Source of the DNA: Capitulum mitella
Lineage: Eukaryota; Arthropoda; Thecostraca; Pollicipedomorpha; Pollicipedidae
DNA: 64,000 nt
Direction: 5' to 3'
Assembly (NCBI GenBank): GCA_030062745.1
Contig: CP099845.1
Span: 20,544,556 to 20,608,555 of the forward strand
Below the pieces are notes generated by a model. That model searched no databases. It had not been told where the DNA came from and saw only the letters and a list, made by a program, of their open reading frames with translations. The position numbers were made by a program, and so were the translations under genes. Shown here one piece after another: positions 46,917 through 60,500 of the stretch. How positions within the stretch are numbered: the first letter of the stretch is position 1; every line of letters begins with the position of its first letter.

Positions 46917-49900
46917 ATGTCGGATGCGGCGACGGTGCCGACGGCGGCGCTCGACTGGGCCAGCCTGCAGGACAGCTGGATCACCCGGCTGGGCATCAAC
47001 TTGTTGGGCTACGGCACCATCATCGTGCCTGGCTACCTGCTGGTGAAGTACTTCAAGAGCCGCGACTACGAGGACCGGCCAGGTACGCCGTACAGGCTTG
47101 CGATGGCCGGGGCCGCGTGGGCCAGGCTTCGGCGACGCAAGGGACAGCTGTAATGGTGTGGCCATGCGCGTTGTACTTTGTGTGTATTCTTTTACATTTT
47201 GTTTACGTTTTGCCTCTGTGAAGCGTTTTTGGTTTTCTTCAGTCGCCAGTAATGTTGTCGGTGCTGTCGATATTACCGTTGCTCAAATCGTTTGTTGAGA
47301 CGTTAGGAGGTATTCCCGATGATAATCTTATTGTTTGTTATGTTTTTTGTTGCCGTCGTCCATCGCTGCCCACCAGACCGATTTGATCCGCTCGACCCCG
47401 CCTCCGCTCCCCTGCGGCGTGACCTCTGACCCGCTCGGCCGGTCGGGCGGCTGACCCCTGACCCCGCCGGCCGCCTGTTGCCAGGGGACCGCGGCTGCCT
47501 GGACTCGGTCGTGCGCTCGTGCGTGTACGGCGGGGACGGTTCGTTCAGCGCGCTGCCGACGACCGACCCGGGCAGCGGCGGACCGCGCGACCGCTCGCCC
47601 CTCCGGCAGGCGCTGGTGCTGCTCTTCTGCGTCACCGGCCTGCTCGGGTCGTACCTCACCTGGGGCGTGCTGCAGGAGAAGATCATGACCAAGGTGCGGC
47701 TGCCGGAGGGGCGCCTGGGGGAGGAGGGGGGGGGGCAGCAGCAGGTGGGAGGGCTGCAGCGGGGATACGGGATGCCTCGGTGACAGGCGTGGTTTCGTGG
47801 CCGTGGCACAGGTGTTGAGGCAGATGGCATGACGAATCGACTTTGGCCTCATTGAGTTCATTCACGAATTCAGCTCAGTGACAGTATCGATTGGCTTCGT
47901 GACAATGGTGAAGCCTTTGGTAGTGTCGGGCTGTACTCCATGGTGGTTCTTACCCTGATGGAGCCATTGAATTCGTTATGCATGCACGAGCTGTCGTACT
48001 ATCCTCACGTATGTACTGTTTTGCATACTGGTGCCTTCAATTTTTGCTAGCTTTCTTTGGAGCGAAGCACGTCACTGGTGCCTATAGTTTTTACAAGCTG
48101 TCTATGGAGCAAAGCACATCTGTGGTGTCTACAATTTTTGCAAGCTTTCTTTGGAGCAAGGCACATTATTAGTGCCAACAATTTTTAAGCCTTTGGAGCG
48201 AAACACATCAAACTTTGTCTTTAAAGGAAAGATATCCTGTGTCTTTCACTTCCGTATAAAATCAAGGACTTGAGAACTAAATTTCTGTCCCTTGCCGACA
48301 ACGACACTTGAAACATAAGGGAGAAAGAACCAATAAGAGAGATTTTGTGTTGTTCCCATGGGTTTTACCAGGAATGTTGTCTTAAGCAGTTTTCGGTTGT
48401 GAATGAACGCTGTGGGTACGGATTGCCAAGAACATTGCGTGATGTATTAGGCTCGGTTAGATATTGTGGAACGAGGGACTGGATTATTGTTCCAATTCCT
48501 CTTGGTTTTTTCCCCGACATCATCAATACGTTCCCGGAAGCAAGGAGTTCGTTTGTGTGGTGTTTCCTCCTTGAGGGTTGCCCAGGTTGATACCATTCTT
48601 GATATTCTCTCATGTGTCGTTTCTGTTCTGCCTATCCTATATCGGCTCATTATCTTACCTACAGCCCAGGTATGATGTGGAATTACCGTAACTCCCCTGT
48701 CCGTGGAAGGAGAGGCTATTTTTTCCATCATTCGCGCCTTCCGCTGTACCCTGTACTGTCGCCACCTTATCATCGCCGAATCCACTGATTACGTCCACTC
48801 CTCCGCTCCCTCTCCCCACTCACTCTATCTTGCCTTGTGTTTTTGTTTTTGCATTTTTGTTTTTGCGGTTGCGTGCCCTGCATGTCTCCGCAGCCTCCAT
48901 CCACCTGGAGAGAGTGGCGACTCTCCACTCCTTCATCCCTCCGCTCACTCGCCGTCCGCGTATTTCCCTCTTTGGTCCCTCCTCCCTTCGTGTGCTGCTG
49001 CCTCCCTTTACTCCTGCGCTCACCGGCGCGCCGTGTCGGTGGCAGGAATACGATAACGGGACGCCGGAGCGAGGCCGCTTCGCCGACTCTCAGTTCCTGG
49101 TGTTCGTGAACCGGGTGTTCGCGCTGCTGCTGTCCGGGCTGTACCTGCTGGCGGCACGCCACCAGCGCCACCGGGCGCCGCTCTACAAGTACTCGTACTG
49201 CAGCTTCTCCAACATCATGTCGTCCTGGTGCCAGTACGAGGCGCTCAAGTTCGTCAGCTTCCCCACGCAGGTGAGCCGCTGTCGGGACGTGGGCGTGAAA
49301 GGCCTGGGGGGAGGGGGCGTGTAGCGGTCGCTGTCGCTGTCGTGGGTGGCAAAACCTGTCTGATGTGGGTGGTTTCGTGCGGAGTCGTTTCGTTTGCATA
49401 CGGGATAGTTTCCAAATATTTTGGTCCGAATCTTTGTTTGGGGAACGGTAATGGTGCATTATGGACTTGGTTATTTCCTGCTAATGGACCCCCATATTGC
49501 CACGTGCATTAGAAGTCAGTGACTTAAATATTCTTCGTCACCAGTAACGTGCTACATGTTTTCACATCTTTCATTGCAACGCATCCGTAAAATTGATTTG
49601 GAAAGGCGGTGTCTCGTTTCCCTCTTCCGCGGAAATGACGTAGGATTTTGCTTCAGGCAGGATTGCGTGAATGACTTACACAGTGCATAGTGCGGTGGAA
49701 GGTAGTTTATAAAGTGTCTGTGGTATTTTCAGGTATTAGCCAAGGCATCAAAAATCATACCTGTTATGCTCATGGGCAAGATCGTCAGCAAGAACAAATA
49801 TGAATACTTTGAGTACGTGGTAGCAATCCTCATTTCCGTCGGCATGACTTTCTTTCTCATGGGAGCAACTGAAGAGAAAAACAGTAAGCTGTCAGGATGC

Positions 49901-51535
49901 CGTCGATGTAGCGACTCAGATAATTATGAGTTGTATATGATTGCATGCAATGGTGTTTTGGTAATCCCAGAAGTCTCTGTCATAGGTTACTTTGATAAGA
50001 CGCTGTTAGTTTAACGTTGGATTTTTTGCCCGATCAGGGTTTATTGCAGTGTCCTAATTTTGAATTATGCCCTTTTGCTGGCTCGTTCGTTGATACCTCC
50101 TGCTGATGTCGTTGGCCTTGCCATATTTTGCTGACCGCCTGACCTTGATTTGTCATTTTTGCACTAGAGGCGCCTTCGAGGAGGCTGCGCCAAGTCGTCT
50201 GACATTCATTGACCTGACCTGAGCCGGTCTGTGTTTCCAGAGGGCACGGTGACCACGTTCAGTGGGATCCTGATCCTGGTCGGCTACATGGTGTTCGACT
50301 CGTTCACCAGCAACTGGCAGAACGCCCTGTACAAGGAATACAGCGTGTCCAGCGTGCAGATGATGTGCGGCGTCAACCTCTTCTCCTGCCTCTTCACCAC
50401 CGTGTCGCTGCTGCAGCAGAACGGCTTCGTCAGTAGCGCCCACTTCATGATGAAGGTGCGGGCGGAGAGCGCCGACATATCTGACGTGGTCGTGTGTACG
50501 CGTTTTTAGTGTACGACGATGCCTCTGTTTGTTTGAGATAAGGCGGTGGCGTTTGTGATGCCTGCGCTTGTGATAAGCCTGATGTGCCTGTGTTTTGTAA
50601 GTGTACGTTACATTGCTGTGGATATTTGGGTACTTCACCGCAGCCTCTTCCGGTGCGTTCTCTTAGTGATGTGAATGGCAACTCGGCAGTCGGCATTGTT
50701 GCCGGATGACGGTAGCCTCGTATTCAGCGCACAGCTAAATCCTGCTTGAGAAATGTGCTAACAAAACCATTTTTACACGATATTGCACATCGTCATCAGT
50801 CTGTACTTGAAATCTGAATGAATCTTAAGTGAACGTGTATGGATCTGCAGATGTTTGGATCTTTATTTACACGTCGACACCCCTTGACTGGGGCGTTAAC
50901 CCGGCGCCCGGCCTGTCCTCAGTACCCGTCGTTCATGTTCGACTGCCTGCTGCTGTCGATATTCTCGGCTGCCGGACAGATGTTCATCTACTACACCATC
51001 TCGCAGTTCGGCGCCGTCGTCTTCACCATCATCATGACGCTGAGACAGGTGAGTCCACGGCGGCGGTCTCTGGCGTCGGGGAATACCCAGTGATCGAGGG
51101 GCATCTTGGCCGATTTACCATGCGGCTGTCTTGAAGAAAACTTACTGTTGTCTTGATGTTCAGAGTGTTACCTGTATTTGTTTCCTGGCTATGTTTGTCA
51201 TAATTTTGTGATGTCGGTCTTTTGCCAACTGTGGGAAATATGTCGCCATCTGTGTGACTGCATGAGTTATGGCACATTATGCTTAGTGATGTTAATTGTT
51301 CTGGTCAATTTCCTGTTCTCCATTACGTGATCCTCACCGGTTTACCTTCTCTCGCTTGCAGGGGCTAGCCATCTTGATATCGTGCCTTCTCTACCACCAC
51401 GCCATCTCGCCGACGGGCGTCATCGGCATCTTCATCGTCTTCGCCGCCATCTTCTTCCGCATCTTCAGCTCGTTCCGGCTGCGGCAGCAGAAGCGGGCCG
51501 GCCAGGCGGCGCCGGCCGGGGCGGCCAAAGTATGA
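46917..51535 (+). CDS. SLC35B2: PAPS transporter 1 (SLC35B2 / slalom family)
   Basis: Exons are 46917-47082, 47485-47693, 49046-49270, 49733-49883, 50241-50455, 50923-51048 and 51362-51535 (TGA), giving 421 residues (human SLC35B2 432). All phases agree. The product is a Golgi membrane nucleotide-sulfate transporter that imports 3'-phosphoadenosine 5'-phosphosulfate for sulfation of glycans and proteins. About ten hydrophobic segments occur, including [20 protein letters not shown] (exon 1), [20 protein letters not shown] (exon 2), [17 protein letters not shown] (exon 4) and [17 protein letters not shown] (exon 7). Diagnostic blocks are [76 protein letters not shown] and [13 protein letters not shown]. 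The start ATG precedes a short hydrophilic N-terminus. The tail RLRQQKRAG.. is basic and Ala-rich. Confidence 0.96.
48025..48215 (+). repeat. 47-bp minisatellite, four copies
   Basis: TTTTTG.AAGCTTTCTTTGG, AGC.AAGCACAT and GGTGCCTACAA recur with TTTTT at 48041, 48088, 48135 and 48182, an exact 47-base step. It lies in intron 2 of SLC35B2. The last copy is truncated. Confidence 0.85.
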
Positions 51536-52609
51536 CGCGCCGGCGGCGGCGGCGGCGGCCGCGAGGGGCGTGTCCGCACCGCGGCCCTGAGACGCCGCCG
51601 GCTCGCGGAGGACCGGCCGCGGCCGATGGCGCCGCGCTGTCCGGACAGCCCCGGCGGGACTGTGGGCTTTTTTATTGAGAGATGTGTGAGAGCGTTGCCG
51701 GCTTGTGACGCGTGGCTGCTTTTGAGGCGGGCTGGGGGTGGTTTTGGGTGTGGTTGCCGGGGCGTTTGTGCACGGGTGCTCGTGATCAGGAATTGTGGTC
51801 CCTTTTTTCGTATCCCCGTTACCCATTGGTTATGTGTTTTCTGAGTCTCTGTGGTGATTTTACATTTCGAACACGAATGTGTGGGGAATGAAATGCACAA
51901 GTTTTTACTAAAAAGCAAATTTAGAATGGTGTGCCCAAGTTTTACACCTTATGAATTGACTTTAAGTTTCATTCGAATTTCCGCCATTCACGGATATCCG
52001 TGAACTGTCCACTGGCAGGAAAGAGCTAGGTGGGTCCTTGTTTACCAGGGACTGTTGAAGTGTACGAAAAAGAGTAAGACGACCTTGACGTCATTGGACA
52101 CCAGTATCTCCGTAAATGGTGTTTGCTGCGGTGACGGGCAATTTTTGGGGCCGGGTATCTTTATTCTGGACTTGCGAATGCATTGCGATTGGTGTAAGCT
52201 CGTAGTGTAAGAAAATGAAGCACGGGGATGAGTTCTCAGGGAGGATTTCATTGATATTAGGACAAAGTCCAGTGGCTGGTTGGTTAGTTCGGTATTGGTG
52301 GCCCAGACGTATTGGCTGTGTGACGTCCCTTTTTTGCCCCTTTGATCTTGATCTTGATTTGCCCCTCTTGATCGCGCAATGGGGCATTCCTTGGCTGCAG
52401 CAACCAAGTAGCATTCTCGTCACAATTATGAACACTTGTGATGCACGTAGTGACATGTTCCTCGCATTAATGAATACTTGTGATGCACATCTGAAATTGC
52501 CACATCGTTTCCGATTAAGGAAACATGGGTTTCTGGAATGGCTGGTTTTGCTGTCATGTCAGTTGAAACCAGTTTACGAAACATGCCAACAAAAATTTTG
52601 TGGTTCCCA
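51536..52609. other. SLC35B2 3' flank; no other gene recognised
   Basis: This probably holds the 3' UTR, which starts as a CGG-rich block (51541-51650). No canonical AATAAA was seen in the first kilobase. Minus-strand open frames at about 52091-52456 resemble nothing known to me. Confidence 0.45.
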
Positions 52610-52774
52610 CACCGGCGCAACCAAAGGGAGGGGGTCCGGGGGTCCGCTCCTCCCCCATTAGGCCCGCATTTTTGTGGGAACCATTGCTTATCATCTTCCC
52701 AGTAGGCGGCTTTTGTATGATTTCAGTACACACAGAGCCCCCCCCCCCCCAAGAAAGTCTTGGCTGCGCCCCTG
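52610..52774 (-). mobile_element. hAT-like miniature element (family 1), inverted copy
   Basis: Read on the minus strand it opens CAGGGGCGCAGCCAAGAC and carries a G-run, a GTGTGTACTGAA..CATAC block, CTACTGGGAAGATGATAAGC and a GGACCCCCGG end. These match the element at 4708 in the same order. Its far end, CACCGGCGCAACCAAAGG on the + strand, is an inverted match to the opening. The flanking bases GGTTCCCA and GGTCCATA share only 5 of 8. Confidence 0.6.
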
Positions 52775-53239
52775 GGTCCATATATCTCACATTGAAGAAT
52801 GTGATCTCAGTCTCCTGGGATCCCGTTTCATCGTTGTGGATTGCACTTTTTACGGCACATGGCGAGCCAGGCTCGTGGGAGCGTTCCAGTCGTGCTTTTT
52901 ACCTGCTCATTTATTTATGTACTTATTTATTAAACCTCTGTGGTACTCTCACTGTGGAACACGCCGATCCGAGCTCCGCTCCAAATCTGTGAAAAAACGA
53001 CTGGTAGAACAAGGAGAACACGTACGCACGAATGAAAGCGTCATAACATTAAGGCGGCGCCAGAGTCCTGTGAGAGGCACAGTCAACGCAAGAAGAACCA
53101 AACTGAAATGTCGCCAATAACCTGAAGTTCTGTCGGTCGCTAATTAACCTGATCATGCTCTGAACGAATAAATGTAGCTTCTTGCCGGCTTGGTCATGGG
53201 GATGCTGCCGACTGATGTGCTCTGAGGACAAGTTGTTAG

Positions 53240-53530
53240 TTAATGCACGGTGAAGTGATCGATGGGTAGCGATAACACATTGCGCTTCGGAAAATAACAT
53301 AGCACCGTGTTCGGTGGCGGCACCACGGGAGAAACTGACATTGTCCCAATGGCGATGCGTGGAAAGGAATCGAAATGTCGCTTGCTTCCGTTGTCCGGAA
53401 TACCTGGTGCCCCCAGTGACCCTGTGTCATCACGGATCAGATTACTGCGCACGTCAGGATAGTTACGCAACTTTTCCACGTCTAACATGCCCCGTTGTGG
53501 TATGATGGATATCTCTTCTTCACTGCTCAT
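53240..53530 (-). CDS. Uncertain hypothetical ORF
   Basis: A 96-codon minus-strand frame starts MSSEEEISIIPQRGMLDVEK and continues with NYPDVRSNLIRDDTG and IAIGTMSVSPVVPPP. The composition looks more protein-like than most chance frames here (acidic start, then a basic and proline-containing middle). I recognise no family and no joining exons. It may be a chance frame, part of an unknown gene or a transposon relic. Confidence 0.2.
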   Translation of the reverse strand: MSSEEEISIIPQRGMLDVEKLRNYPDVRSNLIRDDTGSLGAPGIPDNGSKRHFDSFPRIAIGTMSVSPVVPPPNTVLCYFPKRNVLSLPIDHFTVH

Positions 53531-56500
53531 GAACTTCTAATAATCGCCTTGTGACATGCTATAATATCTTCTCAGTTTGTGAGTCTATGTTCTGCCCATT
53601 GCTTGCACCTATCGTCCTCCGATTCTGTACGTTGTCAGAGACTTACCGAACTCAATTTCACAGCTATACTGGCGCTTATCCTCGGGAAAATGCTGGACCC
53701 GTAAGCGTTGCTTGAAGCCAGTTACTGTAATTGATGCATGCAGATTCCGCATTTTCCAGGTATAAATTGCTCGTTGTTGGCGTGGGTCGTGCTGTCTGCA
53801 CTGCCATCTTTTGTTAGAAATGCGAACCGCTGGGGCTCGGTGGACCCGCCACTGTCACGTGTGACGGCGCACTGTCGCCACCTGTTCGTGTGAGCGAATG
53901 CCTTGCAAATGCACTGTTATTTATGGTAGGCTTGCAATATTGTAATAGGAAAATAAGACCCTGGGAACCTTAAAACCGCCCCTTCATGGTCAACGATCAA
54001 CATGGCATTGTTCCTTGCCCTTCACTAAATGGTTTGATTACCTTAGTCCGGATTGCGTTGAGGCCTGGTGAAACGAAATTGCTGCCGCCATTGGACCTTG
54101 AACGTTCTACACGTTTTGCATCGCTGTTTGTCACAAAGCCAATACGCCGCGCACAAATATCCGGAATACTCGTTTCACCACGTGGGGCGCTCAGCTTTTC
54201 CGGGGCGGCGGGGCGGCCGTGCCGGTCCGGACGCCATGTGACGCTCCGTTTTGTCTTTGGTTGGTCGCTGTTTGTGAGGGGCATTGCGCCGTCCGAGAGC
54301 CACCCGATGTCCACGAGCCGACCGTGTCCCTGTCGGAGCACGGCATCAGCCTCCGCACGACGCCTCCCTGCGCTCGGCGGGGCGGCTCGAGGTCCTGCAC
54401 CGTCTGCCCGTCCCAGGGGCCTCAGGAGGCCCCAGCGCTCACGGCAGCTGTGTTCGTCTGGGCACGCCTGCCGGAGTGCGCGGGGTCTGGATACTGGGCG
54501 CCTCTCTCCGCCACGGGATACCTGCCTGAGTCCACGGGGACGCTGGATCTCTCACGGGGCGCCGGCCGGACTCCGCGGGTCCGCACACTGAACCCCTCTC
54601 CGTCACGTGCCGAGCTAGCCGGCGAGCGCCGCCAGCCCGGGCTGGTGCCTCTCCTGTCCGCCTGCCGGGGACGCCTGGCATCAGTCTGTCGCCCTCAGGC
54701 GGGGCTGCGTATGGCGCGGAAGGGGTGTGTTCGGCGCGGACGGCGTGGCTTTGGGCGAGGCTTCGTGCGTGCGTTGTGGGTCGTGATGGTATCGCTTGTT
54801 TGGCGTCACTGCGGTGCGGGATGAATTTTGTTTGCAGTTTCTTCGTAGACGCGCGCTCACTGTTGTTTCGGTCATTCCTTTGCCATCTATCGCGCTGTGT
54901 CGTATCGACATATTGCTGTGAGCTGGCCCTGCACAAGCCTGGCGTGCGTTATCATGCGTCTTGCGTTGTTGTCGATGAAGCACACTGTGTTTTCCTTGCT
55001 TGTGTGGCTCTGCTGGGCGCGTCATTTGGCTCTGGTCGATGTGTGATCACATGGCGTCGTCCTTTTTCAGACGCCCTTGATGGGCATAACTGTCCTCTCC
55101 GCCAAAGAGGTGAAACACTGCTAACACGCTGTGGTCTGCACTCTCTTTCGTCGTCTGCCACCGCACGTGTTCGGCAGTATTTCGGGTGTTTCGGAATCTC
55201 TTCATTGAAAGGACGGTTGGTGCGCTTTGTTTGCAATGGTTTTAATGTGCTGTTACGAACTGTTGGGCAGGAATGGCTTCCAGGGTCTACTTAGTGCTGG
55301 ATGGTTGAATAAATTGGGAAGCTTTATTGCCGCGGAGTCGTTTATTCGCTTTGGAAACCGACGCCGTATGGAAGCCCTGGATTAAAAACGGAATCACCGC
55401 CACTGTCAAAGATCTGGAAGAGGCATTGCCTGCCCACAGCGCCATCTGTTCGATGCATGCCGAACCTTTGGTACGCTACTTGACCACGAGGGTTGTTGGC
55501 GCGGGCGCCGGAGGATCAGCCACTCTCACGTTTGCACTACTGGCGGTATTTCGGAGGTGATCTGACAGAAGAGAAAGTAAGGTAATGACGTTGAAGACTG
55601 CATTATGGAATAAATTCGCAGCATAACCAAACCAGACCACAGTGACTGCCTTATTACATGCGGAATGAACGGTTACATCCGCGTCCATTCTTTCAGCGTT
55701 TGTAACATTTTCAGCTCAATGTGTGAAATGAAAACGGCGATTGCACGTAGTCTTGCTAGTAACCGATTTTTTTGGAAATTCTACGTTTTAGCGGCACTCG
55801 ATTTACACAACTAGCTAGTAAAAATATATCTTGTCAGGAGTTCTCTAAAGCGGCTCCTACATAAAAATTAAGTTGTAAGCATCCATGGCGCCAGTGTTTG
55901 CGTCCCAACATGCATTTGCTGGATATATCGCCACCTTCCACGTCCCAGGGGGCAGAGTAGGGGTGTCAGACGTCCCCACGCAGTATCTCCGCAACCAACT
56001 GACCGATTTAGTTTATTCAAACGCCAATAGATTGTCCTCGATGATACGACTCCAAGCATAAAAAGCTCTGGGGACCTTAGGATAATGCCATGCATAGGTG
56101 ACTCCAAAGGTCAAAACTGGGCCCTCTTGGTTAACGTCGTTTTGCGTAAGGAATAAGTAACATGACAATATAAGATAATAATAATTAATAAATGAGAAGT
56201 TGCATACGCTCTTAACCCCCGACATCTGTCAATGTACATGTGACATCCGTCCATCTGAATAACATGGTGACACGGGTCAAGCTAGATCATGTTATACTAA
56301 GGGGCTATTTATTCGCGGATTACCGAATATGACGCACAAAACCCGACAGTCCATAAAAGCCCGTCAAACACCTCCAGATAATCGTATTTGCTTTGTATTC
56401 CAAACTTCAAATGGCCACCTCAGCTGGATTTGAGGCGTACGCACTATTTCAAAACCACTGTTGTAAAAATTCCACCTATAAACACCATAAGGAACGTGAT

Positions 56501-57256
56501 AAGTAATGTGCTTTGATCTCTCATGACATTATAGCACATACTGCACACTACCGATGATCTCACAGCATTCATGTACCTGTCGATGAAGATTAAGCAAACT
56601 CAAAAGAAACAACGGCAAAGTCTAGATCGCCTTTATGATGCCATTTTTCCATGATCTTGGTTGGCCCTGACAAATGTCCACGAAAATGTGCTGAACTGAT
56701 GCGACAAAGAGTACTGGAAATTTGCTGGCAATGCCCCGTTCGATTAAGGAATAATAGAGCAGAGAAAAGTGGGGCGTCCGAGGTTCCGCGTCCCCAGCAA
56801 GAGGCGGGCTAACCCAGCTTCCATTTCGTGATTGTACGGGGGCGTCGGTGCAGGTTTACATCTGCGTCCTGTCGCCGGGTGCCAGTATACTGAATGCAAG
56901 TCGATGTGCTCGGACTGTGAAAGTCACTTGGCTTGAAGGGCTAATAATTAAACAACGGTAAATGGGAACAGAGGAAGGAGTAGTTGATATCCCAACCCAT
57001 TGTTACATCACCACATGTCTCCATGCTTTCAATGTTCACATTTGGAGGATGCGCAGTCAGCAGTTCACTCGCTTGTGAAACATCATCGAGTCGACACGAT
57101 GCACTGTTGGCGTACCGAACGAGTGAACGCTTAAAAAAATGTTGAGTGTCTGACCTGTTCGGGGCGTAGCCGATATGGCCGAATGGACCTCTTTTCGGCA
57201 GCAATGGGTTAGGTGTTACTTTGCGTATTTGATTTAATTGTTTTGGTAGTAAGTTT
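53531..57256. other. Gene-free stretch with a GC-rich block
   Basis: A GC- and CpG-rich block occupies about 54190-54760 and gives long open frames in several phases on both strands, as expected from composition alone. The rest is mid-GC. I recognise no coding exon, RNA gene or repeat with clear ends. Confidence 0.45.
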
Positions 57257-57264
57257 GCTGTAGT

Positions 57265-57533
57265 CAGGCACGTAGCTAGGATTTTCCTCAAGGGGGCGGT
57301 AAACGTCAAATTTTGACACATGCCACTGGGATGTGACAAAATGTACAGGAAAAAGCAGCAAATTTATGTAACTTGCCTCATATTTAATGCATAGGGAAAC
57401 ATATAATGTTTGCTTTTGCAACATGTATATGACCACTACTTTGTATTTGTGCGAAATCGCCATGTATCTAGCGTAGACCGCTTGGCTCAGGGGTGGTCAT
57501 GGCCTCCATGACCCTCCCTTGGTTATGTCCCTG
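57265..57533 (+). mobile_element. hAT-like miniature element with 8-bp target duplication
   Basis: The left end CAGGCACGTAGCTAGGATTT and the right end, complement CAGGGACATAACCAAGGGA, are inverted repeats. The flanks GCTGTAGT (57257-57264) and GCTATAGT (57534-57541) agree at 7 of 8 bases. Length is about 269 with no coding capacity. The ends resemble family 1 but the interior differs. Confidence 0.75.
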
Positions 57534-57541
57534 GCTATAGT

Positions 57542-60500
57542 AAATATTAAGGTATCGTATCAAGCAGATATTTTATAGTGTAGATAGTAAGTTTTCGTCT
57601 TTGATTACGCGCTCTAAAGATATATCTTTAAAACGAATGTGCGACATCAGCTCATTCTTCGGGTTCCGCTATAGAGCCGACTGCCTCACTTATGAAGGAA
57701 ACCATGGCTGCGTCTCAGCCCCACAGTACCTTCTTTGTGAAGCTGCCGGTCAATTACCCAGCTGTCTTCATAAACAAGTAGCGTGTGGTAATATCAGCCT
57801 GGGAATGGGGGTGCGGGGCGGGGCTGGGAGAGACTCAGATCACTCGACTGCCAGCCATCTTGGTTCTGAGCGAAAGAATTCCGCTGGTCGTGCTGAAAAC
57901 GTGACGCTGTGATGAACAGATGAACAGCGCTGGCAAAAGATCATTGGTACTAAGACATTCACATTGTGTTTTGTTTTTGCGTGTTCAAGGCGTATTCCAT
58001 GTGTGGCAAGACGTCAGATCAATTATGAAGACGTCGATACTGTTTGACTCGAAAAGAAAGAAAAAGTTAGAGAAAATATTTGACCAAAAAAAGAAACGTG
58101 TAGCACTTAAAAACAGCTCGGCGTACCGTAATTTAACATCCTGGGCAGAACCAGTCTTAAATGGATCCAAATCTAACGACTTCTACATCCTTGAGAGTTA
58201 AAACGCGCACCTCCCGCCCCCGATCAAACAACCTCGAGCGAACGGCGCACGCGGTGATGCTGACGACCGCCCGCCGCAGCAACGTCTGTCGCGGATCCCA
58301 ACGCGCCGGACCGTTCACCGTACAGCGCAGAAATCCATCCCGGCGGCGCCGGAAAACAGAGTTGCGGCCCAGTCGCGGCCAACTTGGCGCTCGGAGACGC
58401 CAACTTCTCCGGCCGGAGCGCGACGCTTCCGGTGCCGCTCCGCGGCGTTCGATGTCCTGAGACCCGATCCCCGGAAGAGGTCTGTGGGATCGGGACTGGA
58501 CGCATGGCCGGTGGGAAGTCGGCCCGGCGCTGCGAGCCGACCAAACGGCGTCGGTGCAGGGTAGGAGCCGTTTCAAAACAGAGCCCGAATGCCGATGTAC
58601 TGGACGCTAAAGTACTGGCCGATTCGGAAAATTGCGAGTTTTGGATGTCAGCAAGAAAAATAGCCTATGTTATAAAAGAAAGAGGGAAGAGGAAATAGGG
58701 GAGAGGAAGGGGGGAGAGGAAGAGAGACAGAGAGACAGAGAGAACATAACGAGTGTGTGAAACAGAAGTCAACTTTTTACAAGTGGTATGGATATATGCC
58801 GCAACGGTTTACAAACTCCATAGCCACACGAGCAATGAGAGTGTCCCTCCACCCGTATATCAGAGTGGCAACGCGCGCGGACTCGGAGAGTGACTTCACA
58901 CTGCCAGCGAAGACACTGGATTCATTGTTATTCGAGAGATATCGCTAAATGCACCGTCCATCTTGATTGAGCGACCGCTGCTTGCATGCAAAGTCCGACA
59001 TCAAAAGGGTACCACACTCAGCGAAGTCGTCTCAGTTTCGTTCTTGCGAAGCTCGGAACTGACTTACGGTTGGTTTTAGTGTTTCACTGCAACGTAGATT
59101 TTTGTATGGTGTCCGACGGCAAATCATTGGTCTCAGGTGCCCAAGGGAACAACGGCAGTACAGTAGCGTGGCCGAGGGAGTTGAGGACATTGCCCTCCTC
59201 CTCCCGTCAGGTTTGAGGAATGTGCCCAAACTTGGACCAGGTTGGCATCATGCGTATCACTACCAGCCATTTGTAAATTTGCAGGGACAACGTTGCAAAT
59301 ACCCATTGTTCGACCGTTATAACGATCAGGCCAGACCAGACAATGGCCGGTGGAAGGCTCCAAAAATCATGCCCCACCCCCTGATTTTATTTTGGCTGCG
59401 CACCTGACCATTTTGATGTTCTAAGGAAGATTTCTTCGGCCGCACCTCTTTTGAAAACATGAGTTGTGAACTGCGTCGAAAACTGACAGGGATCGATGAC
59501 TTCTAAATGCCGAATGGGATGGGAGTTGTGGTTTTTAGATGTTATTATTTGCTAAGTACATCCAAGGCAAAAGTCAATGTTTCTCATTTTTTGCGAGAAA
59601 AACGAAGACGTTAATGTCAGAACTGAGCATTATGCCCCATCTTGCTTTTCATGGAAGTGTCTGATTCGCAATCAAAACGTTTGTGTGAAGATGGACACTT
59701 ATCATTGGCCTAACATGACGCAGTGAAACAAAAGGCCCACGCCGAAAAAAAAACGTCTTCAGTAAAACAAGCGTTTGGTATGATTCCAGCAAACCCTCTA
59801 TCGCCTCCTCCTACAGCCGTCTTATAACGCGATGTTTGTCCGTCACTGTTTGTCTTTTTGAATGAAAACCAATAGGCCTGTAAGAAATAAAAAGAAATAA
59901 AAAACGTCCGCACAAGGTATTAAGTACTTTGTTGTTGTTAACCGCATGGAGCCAAACGCAGTGTTTCCGGCTGAAACCCCAAAACCGCTTCCAACGCGCT
60001 CGACGCCGTCCTCGCCCAACAGAGCCGGATCTGGCGGGATCTAAAAATCGGCGGAGTTCGCTGGGCGTTTGCCGCGCGCCCGCTCGCTCCGACGCCACGC
60101 CTCGGCGGCGGCCAACTCCGGATTCCGGCGAATTTGTCCGCGGCGCATTTCCGCCGCCGAGCAAATGTCGGCGGGCCGGCGCCGGCTCCGCTTTCGATGA
60201 ACGGTCGCCTGGCCAGACGGTGCGCTGATCCGAGCGGAAACAGGACACGACCGGCAGTCTGGTCGCTGCGAGACTGGACCCGTCAGACAGCGTCGACGTT
60301 CCGCATAACTCCGCTCCGCCGGACAGTTTTGTTGGTGAATGCCGAGGGCGTTTGCCTGCACCGTGTGGTTGACCACAGTTGTTTTGAAGGCGCTCTCTCG
60401 TTTGTTTCCAGTGGAGTGAGGGGATGGTTGGTTCGTTGTTGGGGCTTAGGCGCGCACCGACTTCAAGGTCATTCGGCGCCCAGTGAGGGGATTATCAACG

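Noticed and set aside
54190-54830. Long overlapping frames in the GC-rich block
   Set aside because: Open in several phases on both strands because stop codons are rare at this GC content. There are no motifs or splice chain.
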